Assembly: GCA_038230215.1 (NCBI GenBank)
Contig: JBBRNR010000004.1
Coordinates: 124,001-188,000, forward strand
From: DASVRZ01 sp038230215
Lineage (GTDB): Bacteria; Verrucomicrobiota; Verrucomicrobiia; Chthoniobacterales; DASVRZ01
Length of the DNA stretch: 64,000 bases
Direction of reading: 5' to 3'
Shown: in pieces, positions 17,780 through 28,351 of the stretch
How positions within the stretch are numbered: position 1 is the first letter of the stretch
How the letters are laid out: every line of letters starts with the position of its first letter
Made by a program: the position numbers and the translations under genes
The notes under the pieces: generated by a model
Seen by the model: only the letters and a program-made list of their open reading frames with translations
The model's database searches: none
Told to the model about the DNA's origin: nothing

Positions 17780-18659
17780 CATTCTATCGGTGCTAATCGT
17801 CACCTATCAATCCGTCAACGAGATCGTTGGTTGCCTGGGGTCTATTCCTTTTACATTGAGCCTCGGTTTGGTGGAAGTCGTGTTAGTCGATAATGATTCC
17901 AACGATGGCACCGCTGAGTTGGTGGAAAAACAATTCCCGCACGTTACTCTCATTCGCGCAGGTGGTAACCTTGGCTTCAGCCGTTCTAACAATCTCGCCT
18001 TCGCCCGTTCCACGGGTCAGGTCATCCTCTATCTAAACCCCGACACGATTGTTAACACCCCCGCGCTTGAGTCGTGTCTAACTCGAATCATTAACGAACC
18101 TAGCATCGGCATCATTTCCCCCAAACTCGTCCAAGGTGACGGCACTCTCGACCTCGCTTGTCGTCGGTCCATTCCATCGATTTGGGACGGTTTCACCAGA
18201 GCGACCGGACTGGCGAAGTTTTTTCCAAAAGTGCGCCTGTTCGCTGGTTACAACCTCACGTTTCTTCCCGAAAACGAAACTTATCCTGTAGGCTGCGTGA
18301 ATGGCGCCTTCATGATGGTTAGAAGAGACGTCCTCGACCAGATCGGGCTCCTGGACGAGCAGTTTTTCATGTATGGCGAGGATCTCGACCTATGTTACCG
18401 CTGCCAGCAGGCTCGCTTCCAGGTCATCTACGATGGTAGGCACACCATCATCCACCTCAAGGGCCAAAGTTCGGCAAAAAATTACCGTGCCGCTTCACGC
18501 CAAATTTTTATAGCGACGGAGCAGTTTTATCAAAAAAATTTCAACCCTCGAAATTCCGTTCTAACCCGTTGGAAATACCACAGTCTCTTTTTGCTCTGGC
18601 GCGCACTGGCAAAAACGATTGCCGTTTTGATCGGCTATAAGCGCTCACGTCCTCTCTGA
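17763..18659 (+). CDS. GT2 family glycosyltransferase (rhamnosyltransferase-like)
   Basis: A 298-residue GT-A inverting transferase, the only GT2 of the cluster. LSVLIVTYQSVNEIVGCL starts the fold, with VVLVDNDSNDGTAELVE, NLGFSRSNNLAFARSTG and VILYLNPDTIVN (the D-x-D-like metal site) following in the standard order, then GAFMMVRRDVLDQIGLLDEQ and FFMYGEDLDLCYRC with the catalytic base E-D. This is the dTDP-rhamnosyltransferase-like layout, although the donor is not proven. The start is chosen at the ATG 17 nt inside the previous gene; an in-frame start at 17,730 is possible. It ends the + strand cluster. Confidence 0.86.
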   Translation: MSSATNILSVLIVTYQSVNEIVGCLGSIPFTLSLGLVEVVLVDNDSNDGTAELVEKQFPHVTLIRAGGNLGFSRSNNLAFARSTGQVILYLNPDTIVNTPALESCLTRIINEPSIGIISPKLVQGDGTLDLACRRSIPSIWDGFTRATGLAKFFPKVRLFAGYNLTFLPENETYPVGCVNGAFMMVRRDVLDQIGLLDEQFFMYGEDLDLCYRCQQARFQVIYDGRHTIIHLKGQSSAKNYRAASRQIFIATEQFYQKNFNPRNSVLTRWKYHSLFLLWRALAKTIAVLIGYKRSRPL

Positions 18660-18677
18660 CTAACATGGCGCTCACGC

Positions 18678-19529
18678 CTACTCAAACAGACGCGCCCTGA
18701 TTTTCCTAACAATCTCCACAAAGATTCCGCCGCGCTTCCGCCAAGCCATTTTGCGTTTCTTGTCTGCCGTCTTCTTCTCCTCGTTCCAGGAGAAATCTGG
18801 CGACAGCTTGGGGTTTCCTTTCGGCGTCACCGCGAAACCCAGAATGTAGGCACGCCGTGGATTTGTGGAATGATTCCACGTCGAATGATGCAGGGTGCGG
18901 CAATGGTGAATCGTGCATCCACCTGCCGGCAATGGACAGGCGACTGCGGCCGCTTCGTCGAACTCATCGACACACTCCAGCGCGTGAACCAGCGGATCAT
19001 TTCCCGGTGAGCCGTGTTTTAAAACCGGTTTGCGATGCGAGCCGGGGAGATATTCCAGGCAGCCGCTGGATTTATCGACATCCTGCAACGGCATCCAGAT
19101 ACTGATTTCCTGGTAGCCTGGCGGATGATTCCGGCGAAACGCCTCATCCTGATGCCACGGCGTCGGTGCTCCGATCTTCGGGGGCTTTAGGATGGCGTGC
19201 TCGAAGACATACTTGGCACTCGGCCCTAGTAATTTCCGAGCGATTTCCAAGGCATTGGCGCGGAACTGAGTCTCCTTTAACTCCGGAGCAAAATTCACGG
19301 GGTTGATGATTTGCGGAGAGACGGGTGCCTGATCATCCTTGTCGTGGCCAACCATGTCGAAATGCGCGCCTTGCGTGCGTCCGGCCTTCTGCAAAAAGAG
19401 CCTGTCATAGATTCCGACCAACTTCTCCACCTCTTCCGGCGGGCTGATTTGATCGAGGCAGAGATAGCCGTTCTCCTGGAAAAAGCGGATTCGCTCCGCC
19501 GTCAATAAACCATTGTTAACCTCGAGCAT
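18678..19529 (-). CDS. Phytanoyl-CoA dioxygenase (PhyH) family protein
   Basis: Non-heme Fe(II)/2-oxoglutarate oxygenase of about 283 residues. The iron facial triad is readable: PTPWHQDEAF gives the H-x-D pair, and the distal His lies in GGCTIHHCRTLHHSTWNHS. A double-stranded beta-helix is expected between them. The ATG at 19,529 begins MLEVNNGLLTAERIRFFQEN, the usual family opening; an alternative TTG at 19,565 would add 12 residues. Substrates of bacterial PhyH proteins vary widely (lipids, amino acids, sugars), so none is assigned. It is convergent with the polysaccharide cluster and divergent from the DUF255 gene, so a link to polysaccharide modification is only suggested by position. 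Confidence 0.85.
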   Translation of the reverse strand: MLEVNNGLLTAERIRFFQENGYLCLDQISPPEEVEKLVGIYDRLFLQKAGRTQGAHFDMVGHDKDDQAPVSPQIINPVNFAPELKETQFRANALEIARKLLGPSAKYVFEHAILKPPKIGAPTPWHQDEAFRRNHPPGYQEISIWMPLQDVDKSSGCLEYLPGSHRKPVLKHGSPGNDPLVHALECVDEFDEAAAVACPLPAGGCTIHHCRTLHHSTWNHSTNPRRAYILGFAVTPKGNPKLSPDFSWNEEKKTADKKRKMAWRKRGGIFVEIVRKIRARLFE

Positions 19530-19629
19530 CGGATGAGAACTAGGCGGTCCACCCCAAGTAAGCAACCAAATTCCCTGGCGTATTGCATGGGCCGCCTTGA
19601 ATCCTGAGCCTCAACTCTTACAGTGCCTC

Positions 19630-21705
<2,076 letters not shown>

Positions 21706-21717
<12 letters not shown>

Positions 21718-21804
21718 GTTTAGCAGCGACTTCCAGAAAGCTGTCAGCAGCAGCATCGACAGCACGATGGTCGCTCCGGCGACTAACAATAAGATCGTCA
21801 CCAA
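21706..21804 (-). CDS. Possible small single-span membrane peptide downstream of rho
   Basis: Thirteen nt after the rho stop an in-frame TTG opens a 32-residue reading frame ending in TAA. It reads as a strongly hydrophobic stretch (LLLVAGATIVLSMLLL), then TAFWKSLLNSRV, i.e. one transmembrane helix with a positively charged C-terminus. It fills the ~100-nt space between the convergent DUF255 and rho genes and overlaps the end of the DUF255 gene by 12 nt. No clear Shine-Dalgarno is visible and the start could also be GTG three nt later. The composition is far from random for this base content, but there is no homology evidence. Confidence 0.3.
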
Positions 21805-21817
21805 GCTGACAGCAATA

Positions 21818-23713
21818 CTAACTCGCTGTCGGAATTTCCTTCAGCATCTGCGAGTTCGTCGGGAACTTGCGCAGGAAACTAAGCAGCCTCTCGATGGCTT
21901 CACCCGGACGATGGCCTGCAAGACCGCGACGAATGGTGTTAATTTTTTCCATGTCGTGCGGCGTTAGCAGAAGCTCCTCGCGGCGGGTACCAGATTTGAA
22001 GATGTCGATGGCGGGGTAGATGCGCTGCTCGGCGATTTTGCGGTCGAGAACGAGTTCCATGTTGCCCGTTCCCTTGAATTCCTGGAAAATCACCTCGTCC
22101 ATTAGACTGCCAGTTTCCACCAATGCGGTGGCGACGATGGTGAGCGAGCCAGCTTGCTCTGTGTTGCGGGCTGCCGCGAAAAGGCGGCGAGGAATTTCCA
22201 TCGCCCGTGTGTCGAGTCCGCCGCTGCCTGTGCGTCCGCCGCCGCTCGTGGCGTTGTTGAATGCACGGGCGACGCGGGTAATGGAATCTAACAAAATAAA
22301 GACATCCTCCTCAGCTTCGACGAGGCGTTTGGCGCGCTCGATGGCGAGTTGGCAGATGCGGGTGTGCGCTTTGAGATCGCCATCGTTCGAGCTGGCCATG
22401 ATCTCGGCCGTTGGAAAAGCGCGACGAATTTCAGTCACTTCCTCGGGACGTTCATCGACTAACAAAATGATGAGTTTCATTGAAGGGTGATTCTTCATCA
22501 CACCGTCGGCGATATGTTGCAGCAGGGTGGTTTTACCCGTGCGCGGCGGGGCGACGATAAGGCCTCGCTGACCTTTGCCAATGGGCGCGATCATGTCGAT
22601 CACGCGGGTAGTGTAGCGGTCAGGAACGGTCTCCAGTTTGATGCGCTGATCCGGATTGATCGAGGTGAGTTCCTCGAATGCAGTCATGTCGATATAGCGT
22701 TCGGGGTCTTCGCCGTTGATCTCAGTAAGCTTGAAAAGTTGTGGCCCACGACTGCCGCGGCGCGTCTCGCCTTTGATGAATTGTCCGTCGCGGAGAAAGT
22801 ATCGCCGGATCACTTCGGGAGTGACAAAGATGTCGTTGGGCGACTGCACGTAGTTCTTGGAAGCCTCACGCAGAAAGCCAAATCCCTTGGGGGAAACTTC
22901 CACCAAACCCTCGGCAAAGACCGGTTCATAAGGTCCGACCTGAACCGTGGACGCGGAATCGTCGTAGTTATCGTAATTCTGGGTTTCCGCACTCTGGCCT
23001 GAGTCGCTGGGAGTTGGATTGTTATGGTAGTCGCGGCCATCGCGGTTGCCATCGCGATTATTTTGCTGCTGGCGATCGCGTCGCCCGCGCTGATCGCGGT
23101 CGCGGCGATTATTGAAACGACCCTCGCGTTGATTGTTAGACTGCTGCGACTGGTTGGAATGTCCGCCGCCCTGCTGGCGATTTTGCTGGGCCGCTCCATT
23201 TCCAGGATAGGGCGGATAAGAGGACTGCGTGCTAACATTCGGAGCCGGGGCACCGTCACCGCTGTTGGGAGCCGAATATCTTTGATAAGGCGGGTAATGT
23301 GAAACGCGGATCACACCTTCGCCACGACCTTTTTCGACAATGGCGTCGGGCGGATTTTGCAACGCAGCGACGACGTTCGGTGCGGGAGCCGGAGTGATTT
23401 CTGTGACGCGAGACGGCAGGCTTTCCACCAAAGGTTCCGCTGCGGGGGCAGGCGAAGGAAGTTCCGGCTGATCCGACTTCGATTTCTTTGGAGCCCGAGT
23501 GGAAGATTTGCGAACGCGGGAAGTTTTTGCGGCGGTCGTTTCCGAAGCGGGCACTAGCGCTTCGTCAGTGGAATCGGCGGCCACGCTGGCTTTGCGGCGA
23601 ACCACTTTTTTCACCGTCGGCGCGGCTCCTTCCGTGGTGGACTTGGAGACTCTTTTCTTCCGAGGAACGGACTCGGGCTGCAATCCGGGAAGGACGGGAT
23701 CGTTGTTGGGCAT
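21818..23713 (-). CDS. rho: Transcription termination factor Rho with long disordered N-terminal extension
   Basis: Hexameric RNA-dependent ATPase that ends transcription, 631 residues against the usual ~420. The conserved body begins near residue 265 with the cold-shock-like RNA-binding domain (VEVSPKGFGFLREASKNY), then IAPIGKGQRGLIVAPPRTGK (Walker A near residue 390), ILLVDERPEEVTEIRR, ILLDSITRVARAFN and the secondary RNA-binding loop TGSGGLDTRAMEIPRRLF. Residues 1-265 are low complexity: Lys/Pro/Ala-rich to ~120, then Gln/Asn/Gly- and Arg-Asp-rich at ~175-232. The short helical Rho_N domain is not visible. Long disordered Rho heads are known in Bacteroides and Actinobacteria and affect RNA binding and condensate formation. 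The 235-nt upstream gap probably holds its promoter. Confidence 0.96.
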   Translation of the reverse strand: MPNNDPVLPGLQPESVPRKKRVSKSTTEGAAPTVKKVVRRKASVAADSTDEALVPASETTAAKTSRVRKSSTRAPKKSKSDQPELPSPAPAAEPLVESLPSRVTEITPAPAPNVVAALQNPPDAIVEKGRGEGVIRVSHYPPYQRYSAPNSGDGAPAPNVSTQSSYPPYPGNGAAQQNRQQGGGHSNQSQQSNNQREGRFNNRRDRDQRGRRDRQQQNNRDGNRDGRDYHNNPTPSDSGQSAETQNYDNYDDSASTVQVGPYEPVFAEGLVEVSPKGFGFLREASKNYVQSPNDIFVTPEVIRRYFLRDGQFIKGETRRGSRGPQLFKLTEINGEDPERYIDMTAFEELTSINPDQRIKLETVPDRYTTRVIDMIAPIGKGQRGLIVAPPRTGKTTLLQHIADGVMKNHPSMKLIILLVDERPEEVTEIRRAFPTAEIMASSNDGDLKAHTRICQLAIERAKRLVEAEEDVFILLDSITRVARAFNNATSGGGRTGSGGLDTRAMEIPRRLFAAARNTEQAGSLTIVATALVETGSLMDEVIFQEFKGTGNMELVLDRKIAEQRIYPAIDIFKSGTRREELLLTPHDMEKINTIRRGLAGHRPGEAIERLLSFLRKFPTNSQMLKEIPTAS

Positions 23714-23948
23714 AGGTTATGAAAATGGACGCGGAGCCAGCAGGCTTCCTGGGACCAGAGGGACTGGCCGGGCAAAATTAAGATGAAAGGTGACTGGCAC
23801 GCGTGGGCGTATAAATGGATCCGGATGCGCAACGCTCGGTTAAGAGCGTGAATGCCTGCCTTCCGAGTGGAAGCAGTGGAAAATATCCAACCGACAACCG
23901 GATAGTGTGACAGGCTTCCGGGTTTGTCAACGGCTTGGCGTGCTTTGC

Positions 23949-24587
23949 TTAAAAAAACTCGTCCTCAAGCATCAGGCTGAGGCAATGGTAGATCGGCAGA
24001 TGCAGCTCTTGAATCAGATAAACGTCTTTCGCCGGAGCGATGATGGAGATTTCCGCGAGATCGACGATTTTTCCGCCTGTGCCGCCCGTGAGGGCAAGGG
24101 TTCTGAGGCCGAGAGCACGCGCGGTGGTCATGGCATGGCAAACGTTGGCAGCATTTCCCGAGGTGCTGATGCCTACCAGAACGTCGCCCGGTTTACCTAG
24201 ACCAAAAACGAGTTGCGCGTAGCCATGCGAATCGTCGCAGTCATTGGCGAAAGCCGAGCGCAACGCGGGGAAACCTGTGAGCGGAATCATCGGGAGCGAG
24301 CCTTGCAGATTACTGGCTAACTCGACTCCGAGTTTTTCCTGCCAGACGTGGTCGAGCGGGCGCTGGCTGAGGAAGCCCTTGAGCAATTCACCGGCCCAAT
24401 GCTCGGCGTCGGAGGCGCTGCCACCATTGCCACAGATAAGGACTTTTCCACCAGATCGGAAGCAATCCCGCAGCAGGCAAAAAGCCGCTAGAATAGATAA
24501 TTCACAGGCCTTCAAGGCCGGTGCGCGTAAAAACAAACCGGCCAGGTGCGGACTCGTCGAAGGGTGATTGGACACAGATGAAAGCAT
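23949..24587 (-). CDS. gmhA: Sedoheptulose-7-phosphate isomerase (SIS domain)
   Basis: A 212-residue SIS-domain isomerase converting sedoheptulose 7-phosphate into heptose 7-phosphate, the first step toward ADP- or GDP-heptose for lipopolysaccharide core or surface glycans. Visible signatures are VLICGNGGSASDAEHWAGEL, with the phosphate-binding G-N-G-G-S-A-S-D and active-site residues, GDVLVGISTSGNAANVC and ALTGGTGGKIVDLAEI. Length and order fit GmhA well. No gmhB or hldE homologue is adjacent. It is upstream of and in tandem orientation with rho but 235 nt away, so probably transcribed independently. Confidence 0.88.
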   Translation of the reverse strand: MLSSVSNHPSTSPHLAGLFLRAPALKACELSILAAFCLLRDCFRSGGKVLICGNGGSASDAEHWAGELLKGFLSQRPLDHVWQEKLGVELASNLQGSLPMIPLTGFPALRSAFANDCDDSHGYAQLVFGLGKPGDVLVGISTSGNAANVCHAMTTARALGLRTLALTGGTGGKIVDLAEISIIAPAKDVYLIQELHLPIYHCLSLMLEDEFF

Positions 24588-24671
24588 GGAGAAATCTCTT
24601 GGGGCGGCAAGAATTTTTCTTTGGCGAAGAGAAGTGTTGTTGGAGCGACTTTTTGTTAACGTCCTCCGAAA

Positions 24672-25358
24672 ATGAATTGGGAAGCCCTGCTTTTAACCGC
24701 CAGACTTGCAGCTTGCACCGCACTTTTATTGGTGCTGATTGGATTGCCGCTCGCCTACTGGCTGGCGCGCACCCCCTGGCGTGGGCGGATTTATTTGGAG
24801 GCCGTGGTGGCCCTGCCGCTAGTCCTGCCGCCGACTGTGCTAGGTTTTTATATGCTGATTCTTTTCGGCCCACAGGGTGCTCCTGGACGATGGGTTGCAA
24901 CGGTCTTTGGAACGCATCTGCCATTCACTTTTGCGGGATTGTTAGTTGCCTCGATCATTTACAGCCTCCCATTCGCAGTGCAGCCCTTTATCGCGGCGTT
25001 TCGCTTTGTGGATCGTGAATTCGTAGAGGCGGCCCTGGCGGACGGAGCCAGCGCTTGGGTCGCGTTCTGGCGCATCACCATTCCACTCGCCTGGCCGGGA
25101 TTGCTGGCGGGTTTTGTCTTAAGCTTTTCACACACGGTTGGCGAGTTTGGAGTGGCACTGATGATCGGCGGAAACATCGCGGGGAAAACGCGGACGATCT
25201 CCATGTCCATCTACGACCAAGTCCAGTCGCTCGACTATGGAAACGCCGCCCGCACATCGCTGGCCTTGCTGGCTTTTTCCTTCATCGTGCTAACCATAAC
25301 CTATGCATTGCAACGAAACTCGGGCTGGCAGTTTTCCGCCAGATCCAGCAGGCGATGA
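24672..25358 (+). CDS. modB: Molybdate ABC transporter permease
   Basis: A 228-residue inner-membrane permease with five to six hydrophobic segments. LALPLVLPPTVLG-type sequence (ALPLVLPPTVLGFYMLILFG) and the cytoplasmic EAA loop EAALADGASAWVAFWRITIP, which docks the ATPase, identify ModB/CysW-type permeases; SFSHTVGEFGVALMIGGNIA and KTRTISMSIYDQVQSLDYG are typical of ModB. No ModA binding protein or ModC ATPase lies nearby and no Moco riboswitch was seen upstream, so partners must be encoded elsewhere. It runs divergently from gmhA and convergently with prc, separated by only 6 nt. Confidence 0.9.
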   Translation: MNWEALLLTARLAACTALLLVLIGLPLAYWLARTPWRGRIYLEAVVALPLVLPPTVLGFYMLILFGPQGAPGRWVATVFGTHLPFTFAGLLVASIIYSLPFAVQPFIAAFRFVDREFVEAALADGASAWVAFWRITIPLAWPGLLAGFVLSFSHTVGEFGVALMIGGNIAGKTRTISMSIYDQVQSLDYGNAARTSLALLAFSFIVLTITYALQRNSGWQFSARSSRR

Positions 25359-25364
25359 AGAACG

Positions 25365-27578
25365 TTACTTGATGGTGCTGGCGGTGCGGGGTGCCTTTGA
25401 GAGATTCACGAGATCGGTGAGAATGTTTAGAGTCTCACTGCGGACGGCATCGACTGTCGGTTCGTTTCCATCGGCATCCCCGTCCTCATCGATTTCTCCC
25501 TCTTTCTTCTTGGCTTTGTCGTTCTTTTTATTCGAGGCGAGATCTAGCACAGGCTTATCGATGTCATCCAAGGTTAGCTCGTAAACTTTATCCGTGGCGG
25601 CTGGCATTTTGGCGCGGATTTCCACTCGGGTTTTCTTGCGTGCCTCGTCCTCCGCGATCAATGCGCGACGGGCTTTTTCATTCAGCGAAAGCTCGTTTTT
25701 CTGAATCTGTTCGCGGACACGAGTGATGTCCTCGTTGGCAAACTTAAACTCCTGATCGTGCACCACGCGATCGCCGCTGCGATGCTTTAGCTCATCGATG
25801 AACAAGTCGTGCTTGTTGTTGGCAAGATCGAGTTTTTTAGCGGGGATTTCATCATAGGGAAGCGGGTTTTCCAAAGCGACTTCACCGACTTTGGGAGTGT
25901 CGTAGATCGAGGGAAGCTGGATGTCGGAACTCACTCCGCGCAACTGGGTTGAGCCACCTGAGACGCGATAAAATTTCTGGATGGTAAGCTTGAGCGCACC
26001 CGCACCATCCCCTTGGGAAAGCAGGGGCATGAAGTCGTTCAAATCTAACATCGTCTGAACGGTCCCCTTTCCAAATGTGGAGGAATCGCCGACGATCACA
26101 GCGCGGCCATAATCCTGCAAAGCCGCGGCGAAAATCTCACTGGCCGACGCGCTGAATTTATTCGTTAGCACAATCAACGGACCACCATAAGCGACCTCGG
26201 GATCCTTGTCATCGAGGACAAATTTTCCGCCGTTCACGGTCTGATATTGCACGACCGGCCCCTCGGTAATGAAGAGCCCGGTGAGATTTACGGCCTCTTC
26301 CAGTGAGCCGCCGCCATCCTTGCGCAAGTCCACCACGAGTCCGTCGATGTTTTCTTTTTGCAGACGTTTGATGAGAGCCGCGATGTCACGCGTCGTGCTG
26401 CGCGAGGTCTTCGATTTCTTCGATATGTCGGCGTAGAACGACGGCAGCGTGATCCAGCCCAGGCGCTCCATTTTCCCATTCGCATCGGGACGCTCGACTA
26501 TCTCCGCCTTGGCAAATTTCTCCTTGAGCTGCACCTCGTCGCGCACGATTTCGATCATCTTGCGCTGGCCGCCCTCGTTGTTGGCTGGAATGACTTGCAG
26601 TCGGACAGTCGTCCCCTTTTTGCCGCGGATTTTTTCCACGACCTTGTCGAGTTTCATATCGACGATGTCGACCAGCGGGTCCTTGTCTTGGGCAACTGCG
26701 GAAATGCGGTCGCCGACTTTCAATCGGCCGTCGCGATCCGCCGGTCCGCCCGCGACCAGCTCAGACACTTTCGTGTATCCCTCATCGGACTTCAAGACCG
26801 CTCCGATGCCGACGAGCGAGAGTTTCATTTGAATGTTAAAGCTGTCCTGCTGCGACTTCCCGAAATACTCCGAGTGCGGATCGTAGCTGGTCGCCAGCGA
26901 ATTTAGAAACAACTCCGTCTGGTCGTTGCGATCGCGCTCATTGATGTTGCGCAGGATCTGGTCGTAGCGCCGGGTAAGAGCTTTTACAGGCGTCACAGCC
27001 ACGTCTTTCGGCACCGATTTCACGTCGTCCTTGCCTGCGGCCACTTTGCTGATCGCGTCCTTGCCCAGCATCTCGGTGAGCAATTCGTTCTCGATCCGTT
27101 TGTGCCAGAGCGCGTCGGCCTCCTCCATCGACTTCGGCCGAGACATTTCTTTCCGGTCCAGGGCCACCGTCTGGTCGCTCGTAAAATCAAACTTCTCATC
27201 CAGTGTTTTCTTCACCCAAGCCACGCGATCCGTAACGCGTTTCTTGTAAAGATCGTAAATCTCAAAGGCCGGCTCCACATTTCCCAGAAGAATGTCGTCG
27301 TCGAGCTGAGTTGCATATTTCTTGCGGAAATTCGCCACGTCGTCCTCGGTGAAGAAGAGCTTCGCATAATCCAGATCCTCGATGTAGCGGTCGAGCACCT
27401 TGGCCGACATCGCATCATCCAGCTTGGTTTGGGTGTATTGACCTTGTTCGAGGAGCTTGGCGACTGTCAGCGCGATCTGGCCGTTGTCGGGCTCAGAAGC
27501 GGCCTGGAGGGTGGTAAATGTGATCCCGCAGATGGCGGAGATCGTGGCGAATGTAGTGGCGGCTCGAAATGAGATCAT
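25365..27578 (-). CDS. prc: Tail-specific periplasmic protease (Prc/CtpA, peptidase S41)
   Basis: A 737-residue exported Ser/Lys protease. A signal peptide (ATTFATISAICGITFTTLQA) is followed by an N-terminal helical domain, a PDZ domain beginning LVGIGAVLKSDEGYTKVSEL and including GGPADRDGRLKVGDRISAV, and the S41 core. The latter has GLVVDLRKDGGGSLEEAVNL, the nucleophile in NKFSASASEIFAAALQDYGR, and the Lys of the dyad in STFGKGTVQTM. A C-terminal domain of the DUF3340 type completes the Prc-like architecture; the length fits Prc (~680) rather than short CtpA (~420). Prc trims C-termini of periplasmic and lipoprotein substrates, including peptidoglycan hydrolases. A Lys/Asp/Glu-rich insertion lies near residues 690-715. 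Confidence 0.93.
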   Translation of the reverse strand: MISFRAATTFATISAICGITFTTLQAASEPDNGQIALTVAKLLEQGQYTQTKLDDAMSAKVLDRYIEDLDYAKLFFTEDDVANFRKKYATQLDDDILLGNVEPAFEIYDLYKKRVTDRVAWVKKTLDEKFDFTSDQTVALDRKEMSRPKSMEEADALWHKRIENELLTEMLGKDAISKVAAGKDDVKSVPKDVAVTPVKALTRRYDQILRNINERDRNDQTELFLNSLATSYDPHSEYFGKSQQDSFNIQMKLSLVGIGAVLKSDEGYTKVSELVAGGPADRDGRLKVGDRISAVAQDKDPLVDIVDMKLDKVVEKIRGKKGTTVRLQVIPANNEGGQRKMIEIVRDEVQLKEKFAKAEIVERPDANGKMERLGWITLPSFYADISKKSKTSRSTTRDIAALIKRLQKENIDGLVVDLRKDGGGSLEEAVNLTGLFITEGPVVQYQTVNGGKFVLDDKDPEVAYGGPLIVLTNKFSASASEIFAAALQDYGRAVIVGDSSTFGKGTVQTMLDLNDFMPLLSQGDGAGALKLTIQKFYRVSGGSTQLRGVSSDIQLPSIYDTPKVGEVALENPLPYDEIPAKKLDLANNKHDLFIDELKHRSGDRVVHDQEFKFANEDITRVREQIQKNELSLNEKARRALIAEDEARKKTRVEIRAKMPAATDKVYELTLDDIDKPVLDLASNKKNDKAKKKEGEIDEDGDADGNEPTVDAVRSETLNILTDLVNLSKAPRTASTIK

Positions 27579-27690
27579 TTGCTAATTTGGATCGTGACAG
27601 GTTTATCTAGAAATGCAATTGGCTATGCCGGTGCCTGAGGAGTCGTTCCTTGGGTGACCTGATCCAGCCTTTATCCAGACAGATTTTCTT

Positions 27691-28317
27691 ATGCCAGACT
27701 TTGACTCATTTACCGGTGGAGTGTTCGATACGAATTGTTTTTATCTCGCCGCACCCGCGGGAAACCTCCTCATCGACGCCCCGGCGGGTGCTCTGGAATG
27801 GCTGGAACGAAAAGGCTATCGCATCGATTTGCTCCTGCTCACCCACGGCCATGTGGACCACATTTTGGACGCTGCGAAGATCCAGCAAGCCTTCCAATGT
27901 CGCGTCGGCTACCATCGCGATGGCGAAGAAATGCTGAAAGACCCCACGTTTTTCAAGCGCTTCGGCTTCGGGCTGGAAGTGGAACCGCTCACTGCCGGTG
28001 GATTTTTTATCGAAGAATCCGCTCCCGGAACCACGGAAAATTACCTCGGACGCCAGTTCCAAGTCCTCCTCGTCCCGGGACATTGTCCGGGCAGCCTGTG
28101 TTTTTTTGAGTCGAGTTCCAATCAACTCTACGGAGGCGACGTCCTCTTTGCCGGAGCCGTTGGACGCTGGGATCTGCCCGGCGGCGACCGCGATTTACTC
28201 CTGACTGGGATTCGCGAAAAAATCCTCCCCCTGGGCGATGGGGTGAAAGTGTTCCCTGGTCACGGCCCGGCGACGACCATTGGACAGGAGCGGCGGACAA
28301 ACCCCTACATCTCCTAA
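27691..28317 (+). CDS. MBL-fold hydrolase (glyoxalase II-like)
   Basis: A 208-residue metallo-beta-lactamase-fold enzyme. The metal motif H-x-H-x-D-H is at residues 52-57 (LLTHGHVDHILDAA), followed by VLLVPGHCPGSLCFF with the next His, LYGGDVLFAGAVGRWDLPGG with the bridging Asp, and FPGHGPATTIGQERRTNPYI with the last His. This combination marks the hydroxyacylglutathione-hydrolase-like branch that cleaves small thioesters or acts as a generic hydrolase. The ATG is close to the previous gene's promoter region; the divergent prc gene starts 112 nt away. A 21-bp repeat array follows its stop. Confidence 0.87.
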   Translation: MPDFDSFTGGVFDTNCFYLAAPAGNLLIDAPAGALEWLERKGYRIDLLLLTHGHVDHILDAAKIQQAFQCRVGYHRDGEEMLKDPTFFKRFGFGLEVEPLTAGGFFIEESAPGTTENYLGRQFQVLLVPGHCPGSLCFFESSSNQLYGGDVLFAGAVGRWDLPGGDRDLLLTGIREKILPLGDGVKVFPGHGPATTIGQERRTNPYIS

Positions 28318-28351
28318 AAAGCGGACTGTAAATTTCAGGCAGCGGCATTGG

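Noticed and set aside
22487..23302. Two + frames opposite rho (171 and 92 codons)
   Set aside because: Antisense to the conserved Rho core and to its low-complexity head; no domain or start signal.
24588..24671. Molybdenum cofactor riboswitch ahead of modB
   Set aside because: The 84-nt gap is too short for the known Moco element and no conserved stem was seen.
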